Source: Acetobacterium sp. (GTDB lineage: Bacteria; Bacillota; Clostridia; Eubacteriales; Eubacteriaceae). Taken from it: DNA of 5,252 bases. The notes below the pieces were generated by a model that saw only the letters and a program-made list of their open reading frames with translations, was not told where the DNA came from and did no database searches. The position numbers and the translations under genes were made by a program. The stretch spans positions 1 through 5,252 of the forward strand of contig JAKLQL010000421.1 of assembly GCA_022013395.1 (NCBI GenBank), read 5' to 3'. Positions 1 to 5,252 of the stretch are shown here, piece after piece. Within the stretch, counting starts at the first letter, position 1. Each line of letters starts with the position of its first letter.

Positions 1-1
1 A

Positions 2-919
2 GGCTGCTTACTTAATGATGGACCTGATTATACCGGCGATACGGTTCTGGTTGATATTGGTATTGATGAAAACAGCATCCCCAATGAAAAATATTATACT
101 CAGGAAACAGACTTGAAATTTCCTAAGAAACGCAAGAAAAATACCCATAAATATGATTACGGTTCTGTGGTTGTTATTGCCGGTTCTAAGGGCATGAGTG
201 GAGCCGGAATATTGTCCATTGAAGGGGCGTTAAAAAGTGGGGGTGGGTTAGTTACTTGTTACGTTCCCCACGACATTTACATTCCAGTTGTTGCCCGGGC
301 ACCGGCGGAAGCGTTAATCAAAACGTATGATTGCAATATTACTTCAGATGATATCAAAAACGACCGCAAAAAAGTTATTCTGATTGGACCGGGAATTGGT
401 CGGGCCAAGAATTATAGCTTTATCCTGGAGCATTTACTGGAAGGCAGCCTGCCGGTCGTTATTGATGCCGATGGCATTCACCATTTAGCAGTAGTGGTTG
501 ATTCGCTAAAAGAATCAAAAACGCCGGTTGTCATCACACCTCATTTTGCTGAGTTCTCCAAATTGATTGATGTACCGAGAGAGGATATTTTAAAAGATCC
601 GATCGGATATGGGCAAAAATTTGCCATGGAGTATCAGGTTGTCGTGGTATTAAAAGGTTATCGAACGATGATTTTTGGGACCAATGGTGAGATTTGGTTT
701 AATTCCACCGGAAATCCCGGGATGGCAACCGGAGGCAGCGGTGATGTGCTGGCGGGAATGATTGCTGGGATTGCCGGCCAGAATGTCGATTTGTTTGAAG
801 CTGCCCGAGCGGGTGTTTATTATCATGGCAAAGCTGGGGATTATTATGCCGAACATTTTGGACAAAGCACGCTGACAGCGCATAGTATTATCGAATCATT
901 AAAATATGTTTTAAAATAA
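2..919 (+). CDS. nnr: Bifunctional NAD(P)H-hydrate epimerase / ADP-dependent dehydratase, 5'-truncated by window edge
   Basis: This enzyme repairs hydrated NADH and NADPH in the cytoplasm. The epimerase domain interconverts the R and S hydrates, and the dehydratase domain uses ADP to restore the cofactor. The frame is open from base 2 without a stop, so 305 residues are visible and the true start lies outside the window. The first 20 or so residues (ending VLVDIGI, to about base 67) match the closing strand of a YjeF_N epimerase domain. A short linker and a basic KFPKKRKK stretch follow, then a complete ribokinase-like YjeF C-terminal domain: VVVIAGSKGMSGAG, GPGIG, VIDADGI, TPHFAEF, VLKGY, and the signature NPGMATGGSGD at 713-745, whose last Asp (743-745) is the expected catalytic residue. 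A TTG at 113 with a passable AGGAA upstream could be called as the start, but it would cut off sequence with clear family similarity. The gene ends 10 bp before a strong terminator, so it is probably last in its operon. The dehydratase call is secure; the fusion is inferred from the short epimerase tail. Confidence 0.92.
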   Translation, partial: GCLLNDGPDYTGDTVLVDIGIDENSIPNEKYYTQETDLKFPKKRKKNTHKYDYGSVVVIAGSKGMSGAGILSIEGALKSGGGLVTCYVPHDIYIPVVARAPAEALIKTYDCNITSDDIKNDRKKVILIGPGIGRAKNYSFILEHLLEGSLPVVIDADGIHHLAVVVDSLKESKTPVVITPHFAEFSKLIDVPREDILKDPIGYGQKFAMEYQVVVVLKGYRTMIFGTNGEIWFNSTGNPGMATGGSGDVLAGMIAGIAGQNVDLFEAARAGVYYHGKAGDYYAEHFGQSTLTAHSIIESLKYVLK

Positions 920-929
920 TTTTCAGACG

Positions 930-957
930 AAAAATCCTGGTTAAGCCAGGATTTTTT
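930..957 (+). terminator. Rho-independent terminator after nnr
   Basis: AAAAATCCTGG (930-940) pairs perfectly over 11 bp with CCAGGATTTTT (946-956) around a 5-base loop TTAAG, and the 3' arm runs into a T tract ending at 957. It lies 10 bp past the nnr stop codon and just before the next promoter, so it separates the nnr transcript from the CDF gene. The A-run on the 5' side might allow some termination in reverse, but no opposing gene is present. Confidence 0.93.
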
Positions 958-967
958 GCTGTTTATT

Positions 968-995
968 TTGAGTTTTAAGCTTTTTAGGTTATAAT
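968..995 (+). promoter_or_regulatory. Sigma-A/sigma-70-type promoter for the CDF gene
   Basis: A -35 box TTGAGT (968-973; four of six consensus bases) and a perfect -10 box TATAAT (990-995) are separated by 16 bp. Transcription would start near 1002, giving a leader of about 60 nt before the GTG start at 1063. The promoter sits 11 bp beyond the nnr terminator, which supports independent transcription of the exporter. Confidence 0.75.
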
Positions 996-1004
996 TACTA
1001 GATA

Positions 1005-1019
1005 TTCCAGTTTTTGGAA
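1005..1019 (+). promoter_or_regulatory. Small inverted repeat at the start of the CDF leader
   Basis: TTCCA (1005-1009) and TGGAA (1015-1019) form a 5-bp inverted repeat around GTTTT, just downstream of the predicted transcription start. It could be a half-site pair for a repressor or a small 5' hairpin. It matches no operator I can name, and so short a repeat in AT-rich DNA may be chance. Confidence 0.25.
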
Positions 1020-1045
1020 CAATGGTAGCATGAGCTTATCATTCT

Positions 1046-1053
1046 GAGAGAGG
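1046..1053 (+). promoter_or_regulatory. Ribosome binding site deciding the GTG start of the CDF gene
   Basis: GAGAGAGG lies 9 bases upstream of the GTG at 1063. An ATG at 1055 is only one base from the site and runs into a stop after three codons, so it is not a usable start. The GTG opens the frame with the N-terminal region expected for the family. Confidence 0.7.
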
Positions 1054-1062
1054 TATGCGATT

Positions 1063-2256
1063 GTGACAAATATAATAATTAAAAAGTTAATCACTAATTA
1101 TGAAAATACCGGCAATTCAAGGGTTCGTGAGAACTACGGGAAATTTGCCAGTGTCATGGGAATTATATCAAATTTACTTCTTTTTATCATCAAAATTACA
1201 GTGGGCTTATTATTTAACAGCATTTCCATCACTGCCGATGCGGTTAATAATCTATCTGATTCTGGCTCGTCCCTGGTTACCTTGCTGGGCTTTAAGCTTT
1301 CCGGGAAACCTGCGGATGCCGATCATCCCTTTGGTCACCAGCGAATGGAGTATATTTCGGGTCTGGTCGTTTCGTTTATTATTCTGTTTCTGGGGCTGCA
1401 GTTAATTCAGAGTTCCTTTGAAAAAATACTTCATCCCGAATTACCCCAGTTCAGCATGATTACAGTGGTGGTTTTGATCATTGCGATTTTAATCAAGCTC
1501 TGGCAATGTTTGTTTTATCGAAAAATCGGCAAAACCATTAATTCACTGACACTGCTGGCAACCTCCATTGACAGCCGCAACGATATCATCGCGACCTCGG
1601 CCGTGCTGGTGGCGACCATTTTTACCTACTTGACCGGATTTGATTTGGATGGTTACATGGGTGTGGTAGTTGCCGTCTTTATCATCATCAGCGGCATCAA
1701 TCTGGTTCGTGAAACAATCAGTCCATTGCTGGGAACCGCGCCATCCAACGAACTGGTCGATCAGATCTATAAGAAAATTCTTGGCTATGAACATATCATC
1801 GGACTTCACGATTTAATGATCCATACCTACGGTGAAACTAAAACCTATGCCTCGGTTCACTGTGAGGTACCGGCAGAATTAAACTGCCTGATCAGTCACA
1901 GTGTCATCGATAAGATTGAACGGGATTTCCTCAAAGACCTGGATATCCATCTGATTATTCATCTCGATCCGGTTATTACCAATGATGAAAAAACCAACGA
2001 GTTAAAAGAAAAGACAAAACAGACCGTTGCATCAATTTCACCGGATCTTCACATCCATGATTTTCGGGTGGTTTGGGGATTCGACCACTCCAAGCTGATT
2101 TTTGATGTGGGTGTTCCCTTTGATGTGGAGTGGAGTGATGAAGAGCTGACCATTATGATATCCAATGAAATTTACAGAATTAATCCGACCTACCACGCGG
2201 TCATCACCATTGATTACAATCACTATGTGCCCAATGAGGATGAGTTTTGCGTTTAA
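1063..2256 (+). CDS. Cation diffusion facilitator family transporter, probable Mn(II) exporter (MntE-like)
   Basis: This 397-residue inner-membrane protein should export a divalent metal in exchange for protons. A hydrophobic N-terminal half with about six membrane segments (roughly residues 28-52, 54-78, 96-118, 130-152, 164-190, 196-215) is followed by a cytoplasmic C-terminal domain (about 225-397), with GHQRMEYISG between segments 2 and 3. Aligned by eye to E. coli YiiP, the transport site is N62 and D66 in segment 2 (NNLSD) and D170 and D174 in segment 5 (DSRND). This N-D-D-D set is the one described for manganese CDF proteins, whereas YiiP has D-D-H-D. D85, H88 and H92 match the YiiP interface metal site. 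The length is close to that of pneumococcal MntE, and the C-terminal domain is longer than YiiP's. The gene has its own promoter and seems to be a single unit. Family membership is certain; manganese specificity is an inference from four residues, and Fe or Zn remains possible. Confidence 0.93.
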   Translation: MTNIIIKKLITNYENTGNSRVRENYGKFASVMGIISNLLLFIIKITVGLLFNSISITADAVNNLSDSGSSLVTLLGFKLSGKPADADHPFGHQRMEYISGLVVSFIILFLGLQLIQSSFEKILHPELPQFSMITVVVLIIAILIKLWQCLFYRKIGKTINSLTLLATSIDSRNDIIATSAVLVATIFTYLTGFDLDGYMGVVVAVFIIISGINLVRETISPLLGTAPSNELVDQIYKKILGYEHIIGLHDLMIHTYGETKTYASVHCEVPAELNCLISHSVIDKIERDFLKDLDIHLIIHLDPVITNDEKTNELKEKTKQTVASISPDLHIHDFRVVWGFDHSKLIFDVGVPFDVEWSDEELTIMISNEIYRINPTYHAVITIDYNHYVPNEDEFCV

Positions 2257-2279
2257 ATAATAAAACTGATTCTGCATTT

Positions 2280-2305
2280 AACATAAATAATGCAAACATA
2301 AATAA
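2280..2305 (+). repeat. 11-bp direct repeat in the gap before miaB
   Basis: AACATAAATAA occurs at 2280-2290 and again at 2295-2305, a 15-bp period with a 4-bp spacer TGCA. A weak inverted repeat overlaps it (TGCATT at 2273-2278 with AATGCA at 2289-2294). The 97-bp gap 2257-2353 is very AT-rich and shows no T-tract terminator and no convincing promoter pair. The repeat may be a remnant of local duplication, an AT-rich upstream element, or a binding site. Confidence 0.6.
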
Positions 2306-2336
2306 GAACAACCTTTAATAAATTTAGTCAGATCTT

Positions 2337-2341
2337 AGGAG
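2337..2341 (+). promoter_or_regulatory. Ribosome binding site of miaB, long spacing
   Basis: AGGAG lies 12 bases before the ATG at 2354, longer than the usual 5-9. No other in-frame ATG, GTG or TTG lies between the site and this ATG, so the start stands, possibly with somewhat reduced initiation. Confidence 0.6.
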
Positions 2342-2353
2342 AAACAAAATAGC

Positions 2354-3772
2354 ATGAGCAAGAAAAAAAACGCTAAAAGAATCATCAATAATCTATCAAA
2401 AACATTTCGAATTTTCACCTTCGGATGCCAAATGAACGAAAACGACTCGGAAAAAATATCCGGGATGTTAAAAGCCCTGGGCTATGTGGAAGAGCAAGAC
2501 GTCACCAAAGCCGGCTTGGTTATTCTCAATACCTGCTCGGTTCGGGAAAATGCCGATGAACGGGTTTTCGGCAATATCGGTGCCTATAAAACAGTTAAAA
2601 AAACCAATCCCGATTTAATTTTGGCGGTCTGCGGCTGTATGATGCAGCAACCGGAAATTGTCAATCAGATCGTTACCAAATATCCCCAAGTGGATCTGGT
2701 TTTTGGTACCCATAATCTTCACCAGTTTCCAGAATTACTTAATAACTACATGGTCAACGGCAAACGGCTGGTCGAAGTCTGGGAGGATTCTGACACCATT
2801 GTGGAAGACTTACCAGTCGATCGCAAGTATCCCTTTAAAGGATTTGTGACGATAATGAATGGCTGCAACAATTTCTGTACCTACTGTATTGTACCCTATA
2901 CCAGAGGCCGGGAAGTCAGTCGCCAACCGGATAAAATTGCCGAGGAAGTGAAAGCGCTCGTGGCCGACGGCTGTGTGGAAGTAACTTTATTAGGACAGAA
3001 CGTCAATTCCTACGGCAATGATCTGGGCGACGCGGTCAGTTTTGCCAAGCTTTTAAGAAAACTGAACACCATCGAAAACCTCAAACGGATCCGCTTTATG
3101 ACATCCCATCCCAAGGATCTGACCGATGAGGTCATCGATGCCATTGCCGCCTGCGACAAGGTTTGCAACTATATCCATCTGCCGATCCAATCCGGTAGCA
3201 CCCAGGTTTTAAAAGCGATGAACCGGAAATATACCCAGGAAGATATTCTGGATCGGGTTAAGGTGGCTCGGGATAAGATCCCTAGAGTAGCTATTACCAC
3301 CGATATTATCGTCGGCTTTCCCGGCGAAACCGAAGCAGATTTTTTGGAAACCTTAAAAGTGATTGAGCTGTGCAAGTTTGACTCGGCCTTTACCTTTTTA
3401 TACTCCATTCGTACCGGTACTCCGGCCGCCACCATGGACGAGCAAATTCCCGATGCGATCAAACATGACCGGATTAACCGCTGCCTGGAAGTGCTTCATC
3501 AGATCAGCCACGATATTAATCAGACCTATTTAGACCAGATAGTGGAAGTGCTGGTGGAAGAAACCAGCCGTAACAATCCTGAACGGTTGGCTGGCCGAAC
3601 CCGCACCAGCAAACTGGTCAATTTTCCCGGCGATCCAGCCGATATCGGCAAGCAGGTGATGGTCAAGATCACCGCTGCCAAAACCTTTAGTCTGGATGGC
3701 GAAAAAATCGAACAGGAGGACACCCATGGCGCAGTTAACACCCATGATGACCCAATACCTGCAAATTCATGA
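2354..3772 (+). CDS. miaB: tRNA-2-methylthio-N6-dimethylallyladenosine synthase MiaB
   Basis: MiaB is a cytoplasmic radical-SAM enzyme that adds a methylthio group to C2 of N6-isopentenyladenosine at position 37 of tRNAs reading UNN codons, which stabilises codon pairing. The 472 residues show the full family layout. The N-terminal UPF0004 domain carries the auxiliary 4Fe-4S cysteines C25 (FGCQMN), C61 (NTCSVRE) and C95 (CGCMMQQ). The radical-SAM cluster motif CNNFCTYC has C171, C175 and C178, followed by PYTRGRE and LLGQNVNSYG. SHPKDL, HLPIQSGS and VGFPGET are also present, with a C-terminal TRAM tRNA-binding domain from about residue 390 to 450. NTCSVRE and PYTRGRE favour MiaB over the related MtaB and RimO. 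Its last 16 or so residues are encoded by the mutS start region and look like an unconserved tail. The stop lies 47 bp inside mutS, implying one transcript and translational coupling. No clear promoter is visible in the 97 bp upstream. Confidence 0.97.
   Translation: MSKKKNAKRIINNLSKTFRIFTFGCQMNENDSEKISGMLKALGYVEEQDVTKAGLVILNTCSVRENADERVFGNIGAYKTVKKTNPDLILAVCGCMMQQPEIVNQIVTKYPQVDLVFGTHNLHQFPELLNNYMVNGKRLVEVWEDSDTIVEDLPVDRKYPFKGFVTIMNGCNNFCTYCIVPYTRGREVSRQPDKIAEEVKALVADGCVEVTLLGQNVNSYGNDLGDAVSFAKLLRKLNTIENLKRIRFMTSHPKDLTDEVIDAIAACDKVCNYIHLPIQSGSTQVLKAMNRKYTQEDILDRVKVARDKIPRVAITTDIIVGFPGETEADFLETLKVIELCKFDSAFTFLYSIRTGTPAATMDEQIPDAIKHDRINRCLEVLHQISHDINQTYLDQIVEVLVEETSRNNPERLAGRTRTSKLVNFPGDPADIGKQVMVKITAAKTFSLDGEKIEQEDTHGAVNTHDDPIPANS
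3714..3720 (+). promoter_or_regulatory. Strong ribosome binding site of mutS inside miaB
   Basis: AGGAGGA lies 6 bases before the ATG at 3726, near-ideal spacing. It selects this start over the in-frame ATG at 3696, from which translation would read through the binding site itself. The site lies within the miaB coding sequence, so ribosomes finishing miaB can feed mutS. Confidence 0.88.
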
Positions 3773-5135
3773 GGAGGTTCCCGATGCCCTCCTCTTCTTT
3801 CGTCTCGGTGACTTCTATGAAATGTTCTTTGACGATGCGCTAACCGCTTCACGCGAGCTGGAAATTGCCTTAACCGGCCGGGATTGCGGTCTGGAAGAAC
3901 GGGCCCCGATGTGTGGGGTACCCCATCATGCCGCCCAGAATTATATCACCCGACTAGTGGAAAAAGGCTACAAGGTCGCTATCTGCGAGCAGGTGGAAGA
4001 CCCCAAGGAAGCCAAGGGGATCGTCCGTCGGGAAATTATCCGGGTGATCTCACCGGGAACCATTTCCGAAGGTAAATTACTTGAATCGAAAAAGAATAAT
4101 TATCTGATGGCGCTCTTTCTGGAAAATAATAGCCTTGGTATTGCCAGTCTGGATGTATCCACCGGCGATTTTTATGTGACTCAGATTGAAGCGAAAACCC
4201 GGGAACAATGGCTATCGCAGTTGTCCGATGAAATTGGCCGACTCTTACCAGCCGAGGTAATCCTTAATCCGGCGATGTTTAAAGATACCCAGGCACTGGG
4301 ACTGATTGAAAACCGTTTTGGAATTCTGGCCAGTCTGTATCCGGAAAAGTATTTTAATGTTAAAAATGGCAGCAAACGAATCGTTGATCAGTTTAAGGTT
4401 TTTGCTCTGGGCGCTCTGGATTTGGAGCGCCGAGATCATGCGATCGCGGCTGCCGGAGCACTGTTGCTCTATCTGGATGAAACCCAGAAACGGGCCCTGA
4501 CCCATATTAAAACGATCCGTTATTATAACAGCAAAGACTACATGGTGCTGGATTTATCCACCCGACGCAATCTGGAACTGACCCAAACCCTGCGAACCCT
4601 GGAAAAAAAAGGGAGCTTGCTGGGGGTGCTGGATAAAACCGTCACTGCCATGGGCGGGCGAACCCTGCGGCGCTGGGTCGAGGCACCACTGCTAAACACG
4701 GAAAGTATTCTGGAACGACAAGACAGTGTGGCAGCATTTTACCGCAACTCTGCCCATCTGCCCAGTTTTAAAAGCATCATGACCCGGGTCTATGATCTGG
4801 AACGGCTGTGCGGAAAACTGGCCTTTGGAACCATTAATCCCAAGGATTTACTGGCTTTGAAGCAATCTTTAGGAGCGCTGCCGCTAATTGCCGATTTTGT
4901 GGAACAGCTGGGTTCAGACAAACTGAAGGTTCTGTTTGACACCGACGATTTGCTGCGTGACATCTGGGAGCACATTGAAAAATCCATTGACGACGATGCC
5001 CCAATGGTGCTTAAAGACGGCCATATCATTAAAACCGGTTATCATCCGGAAATTGATGAATTCCGGGAGGCTACCGAAAAGGCCAGGACTGGATCCGGGA
5101 TCTGGAATGCCGGGAACGGGAACGCACCAGAATAA
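3726..5135 (+). CDS. mutS: DNA mismatch repair protein MutS, N-terminal part, cut short by a frameshift
   Basis: MutS recognises mispaired and unpaired bases in newly replicated DNA and recruits MutL. As read, this frame gives 469 residues. The N-terminus [12 protein letters not shown] is typical of Gram-positive MutS. The mismatch-binding domain (about 1-115) has the Phe-X-Glu reading head F30-Y31-E32 in GDFYEMF, plus MCGVPHHA and AICEQVEDP. The connector domain covers about 125-250. The core lever domain has [14 protein letters not shown] (272-285), KGSLLGVLD (295-303) and GGRTLRRW (310-317). Homology runs through FREATEK to K452, then changes abruptly to a 17-residue tail unlike any MutS, ending at TAA 5133-5135. 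The frame breaks inside the clamp domain, and the expected sequence continues in the -1 frame. A protein ending here would lack most of the clamp and the whole ATPase/dimerisation domain and should not work in repair. Family members are usually about 850-900 residues. Confidence 0.93.
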   Translation: MAQLTPMMTQYLQIHEEVPDALLFFRLGDFYEMFFDDALTASRELEIALTGRDCGLEERAPMCGVPHHAAQNYITRLVEKGYKVAICEQVEDPKEAKGIVRREIIRVISPGTISEGKLLESKKNNYLMALFLENNSLGIASLDVSTGDFYVTQIEAKTREQWLSQLSDEIGRLLPAEVILNPAMFKDTQALGLIENRFGILASLYPEKYFNVKNGSKRIVDQFKVFALGALDLERRDHAIAAAGALLLYLDETQKRALTHIKTIRYYNSKDYMVLDLSTRRNLELTQTLRTLEKKGSLLGVLDKTVTAMGGRTLRRWVEAPLLNTESILERQDSVAAFYRNSAHLPSFKSIMTRVYDLERLCGKLAFGTINPKDLLALKQSLGALPLIADFVEQLGSDKLKVLFDTDDLLRDIWEHIEKSIDDDAPMVLKDGHIIKTGYHPEIDEFREATEKARTGSGIWNAGNGNAPE

Positions 5136-5252
5136 AAAACCTGAAAGTGAAATATAATCGCATTTTTGGGTATTTTATTGAGGTAACCAAAAGTAACTTT
5201 GACCAGGTCCCGGAAGACTATATCCGCAAACAGACCCTGGCCAATGCCGAAC
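5081..5252 (+). pseudogene. mutS: Continuation of mutS in the -1 frame, running off the window
   Basis: From 5081 the frame one base back reads 57 codons beginning [16 protein letters not shown], then [20 protein letters not shown] and [13 protein letters not shown]. This is the conserved MutS clamp-to-lever sequence (compare KVGYNRVFGYYIEVTKAN in Bacillus subtilis) and directly follows the FREATEK end of the upstream frame. One missing base around 5076-5083, for example a G in the AAAAGGCC stretch, would join the two into an uninterrupted reading with the expected EKGQDW junction. The frame is open to the window edge; the ATPase domain should lie beyond it. Confidence 0.9.

Noticed and set aside
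650..883. Antisense open frame of 77 codons inside nnr
   Set aside because: It is opposite the most conserved part of the dehydratase domain and shows no recognisable domain, so it is a shadow.
1000..1062. Manganese (yybP-ykoY) or other riboswitch ahead of the CDF gene
   Set aside because: The leader is only about 60 nt and lacks both the paired-loop architecture and an attenuator hairpin with a T tract.
1055..1066. Three-codon reading frame ATG-CGA-TTG-TGA overlapping the CDF start, as a possible leader peptide
   Set aside because: Its ATG is one base from the ribosome binding site, too close for initiation, and three codons leave no room for a regulatory peptide signal.
2257..2353. Promoter and terminator between the CDF gene and miaB
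   Set aside because: TTAACA at 2278-2283 and several AT-rich -10-like strings exist, but none has a good spacing; the TGCATT/AATGCA hairpin is weak and has no T tract. The evidence is too thin to call either.
3526..3852. Antisense open frame of 108 codons across the miaB/mutS overlap
   Set aside because: It lies opposite two well-supported conserved genes, resembles no protein family I know, and is a product of the coding bias on the other strand.
5083..5105. Downstream stem to stimulate frameshifting in mutS (CCAG/CTGG)
   Set aside because: The available 4-bp pairings leave either a 2-base or a 15-base loop and start almost at the slip site, so they would not form a convincing stimulator.
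1..5252. CRISPR array, transposon, phage, tRNA or toxin-antitoxin module
   Set aside because: No regular repeat-spacer pattern, terminal inverted repeats, cloverleaf or small paired genes were found; the window is filled with housekeeping genes.

Overview
The window looks like ordinary chromosomal DNA from a Gram-positive anaerobe of the class Clostridia. The miaB-mutS gene order, the AGGAGG-type ribosome binding sites, the GTG start, the moderate-to-low GC with AT-rich intergenic DNA, and the character of the proteins all fit this. An Acetobacterium/Eubacterium-like host is a guess from general resemblance, not something the sequence proves. All four recognisable genes lie on the + strand and fill most of the window.

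Layout. (1) Bases 2-919 are the 3' part of a fused NAD(P)H-hydrate repair enzyme: the last residues of the epimerase domain (NnrE/YjeF_N), then a complete ADP-dependent dehydratase domain (NnrD). It ends at a strong intrinsic terminator (930-957). (2) A near-consensus promoter (968-995) then drives a cation diffusion facilitator (1063-2256) whose membrane metal site reads Asn-Asp-Asp-Asp, the pattern of manganese exporters. (3) A 97-bp AT-rich gap carries an 11-bp direct repeat but no clear terminator. (4) miaB (2354-3772), a tRNA methylthiotransferase, overlaps by 47 bp with mutS, the DNA mismatch recognition protein. The mutS start at 3726 is set by a strong AGGAGGA just upstream, inside miaB. 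(5) mutS runs off the right edge, but its frame is broken near 5076-5083. Reading normally stops at 5135 (469 residues), while the expected clamp-domain sequence continues in the -1 frame to the window end.

How the genes relate. Nnr repairs damaged nicotinamide cofactors, the CDF protein exports metal, and miaB and mutS form a translationally coupled tRNA-modification/mismatch-repair pair often seen in Clostridia. These are housekeeping functions. I see no mobile element, CRISPR array, RNA gene or phage signal, and no undescribed system. The observation most worth checking is the mutS frameshift: it is either a sequencing/assembly error, a real mutation giving a mutator strain, or, least likely, a recoding site.
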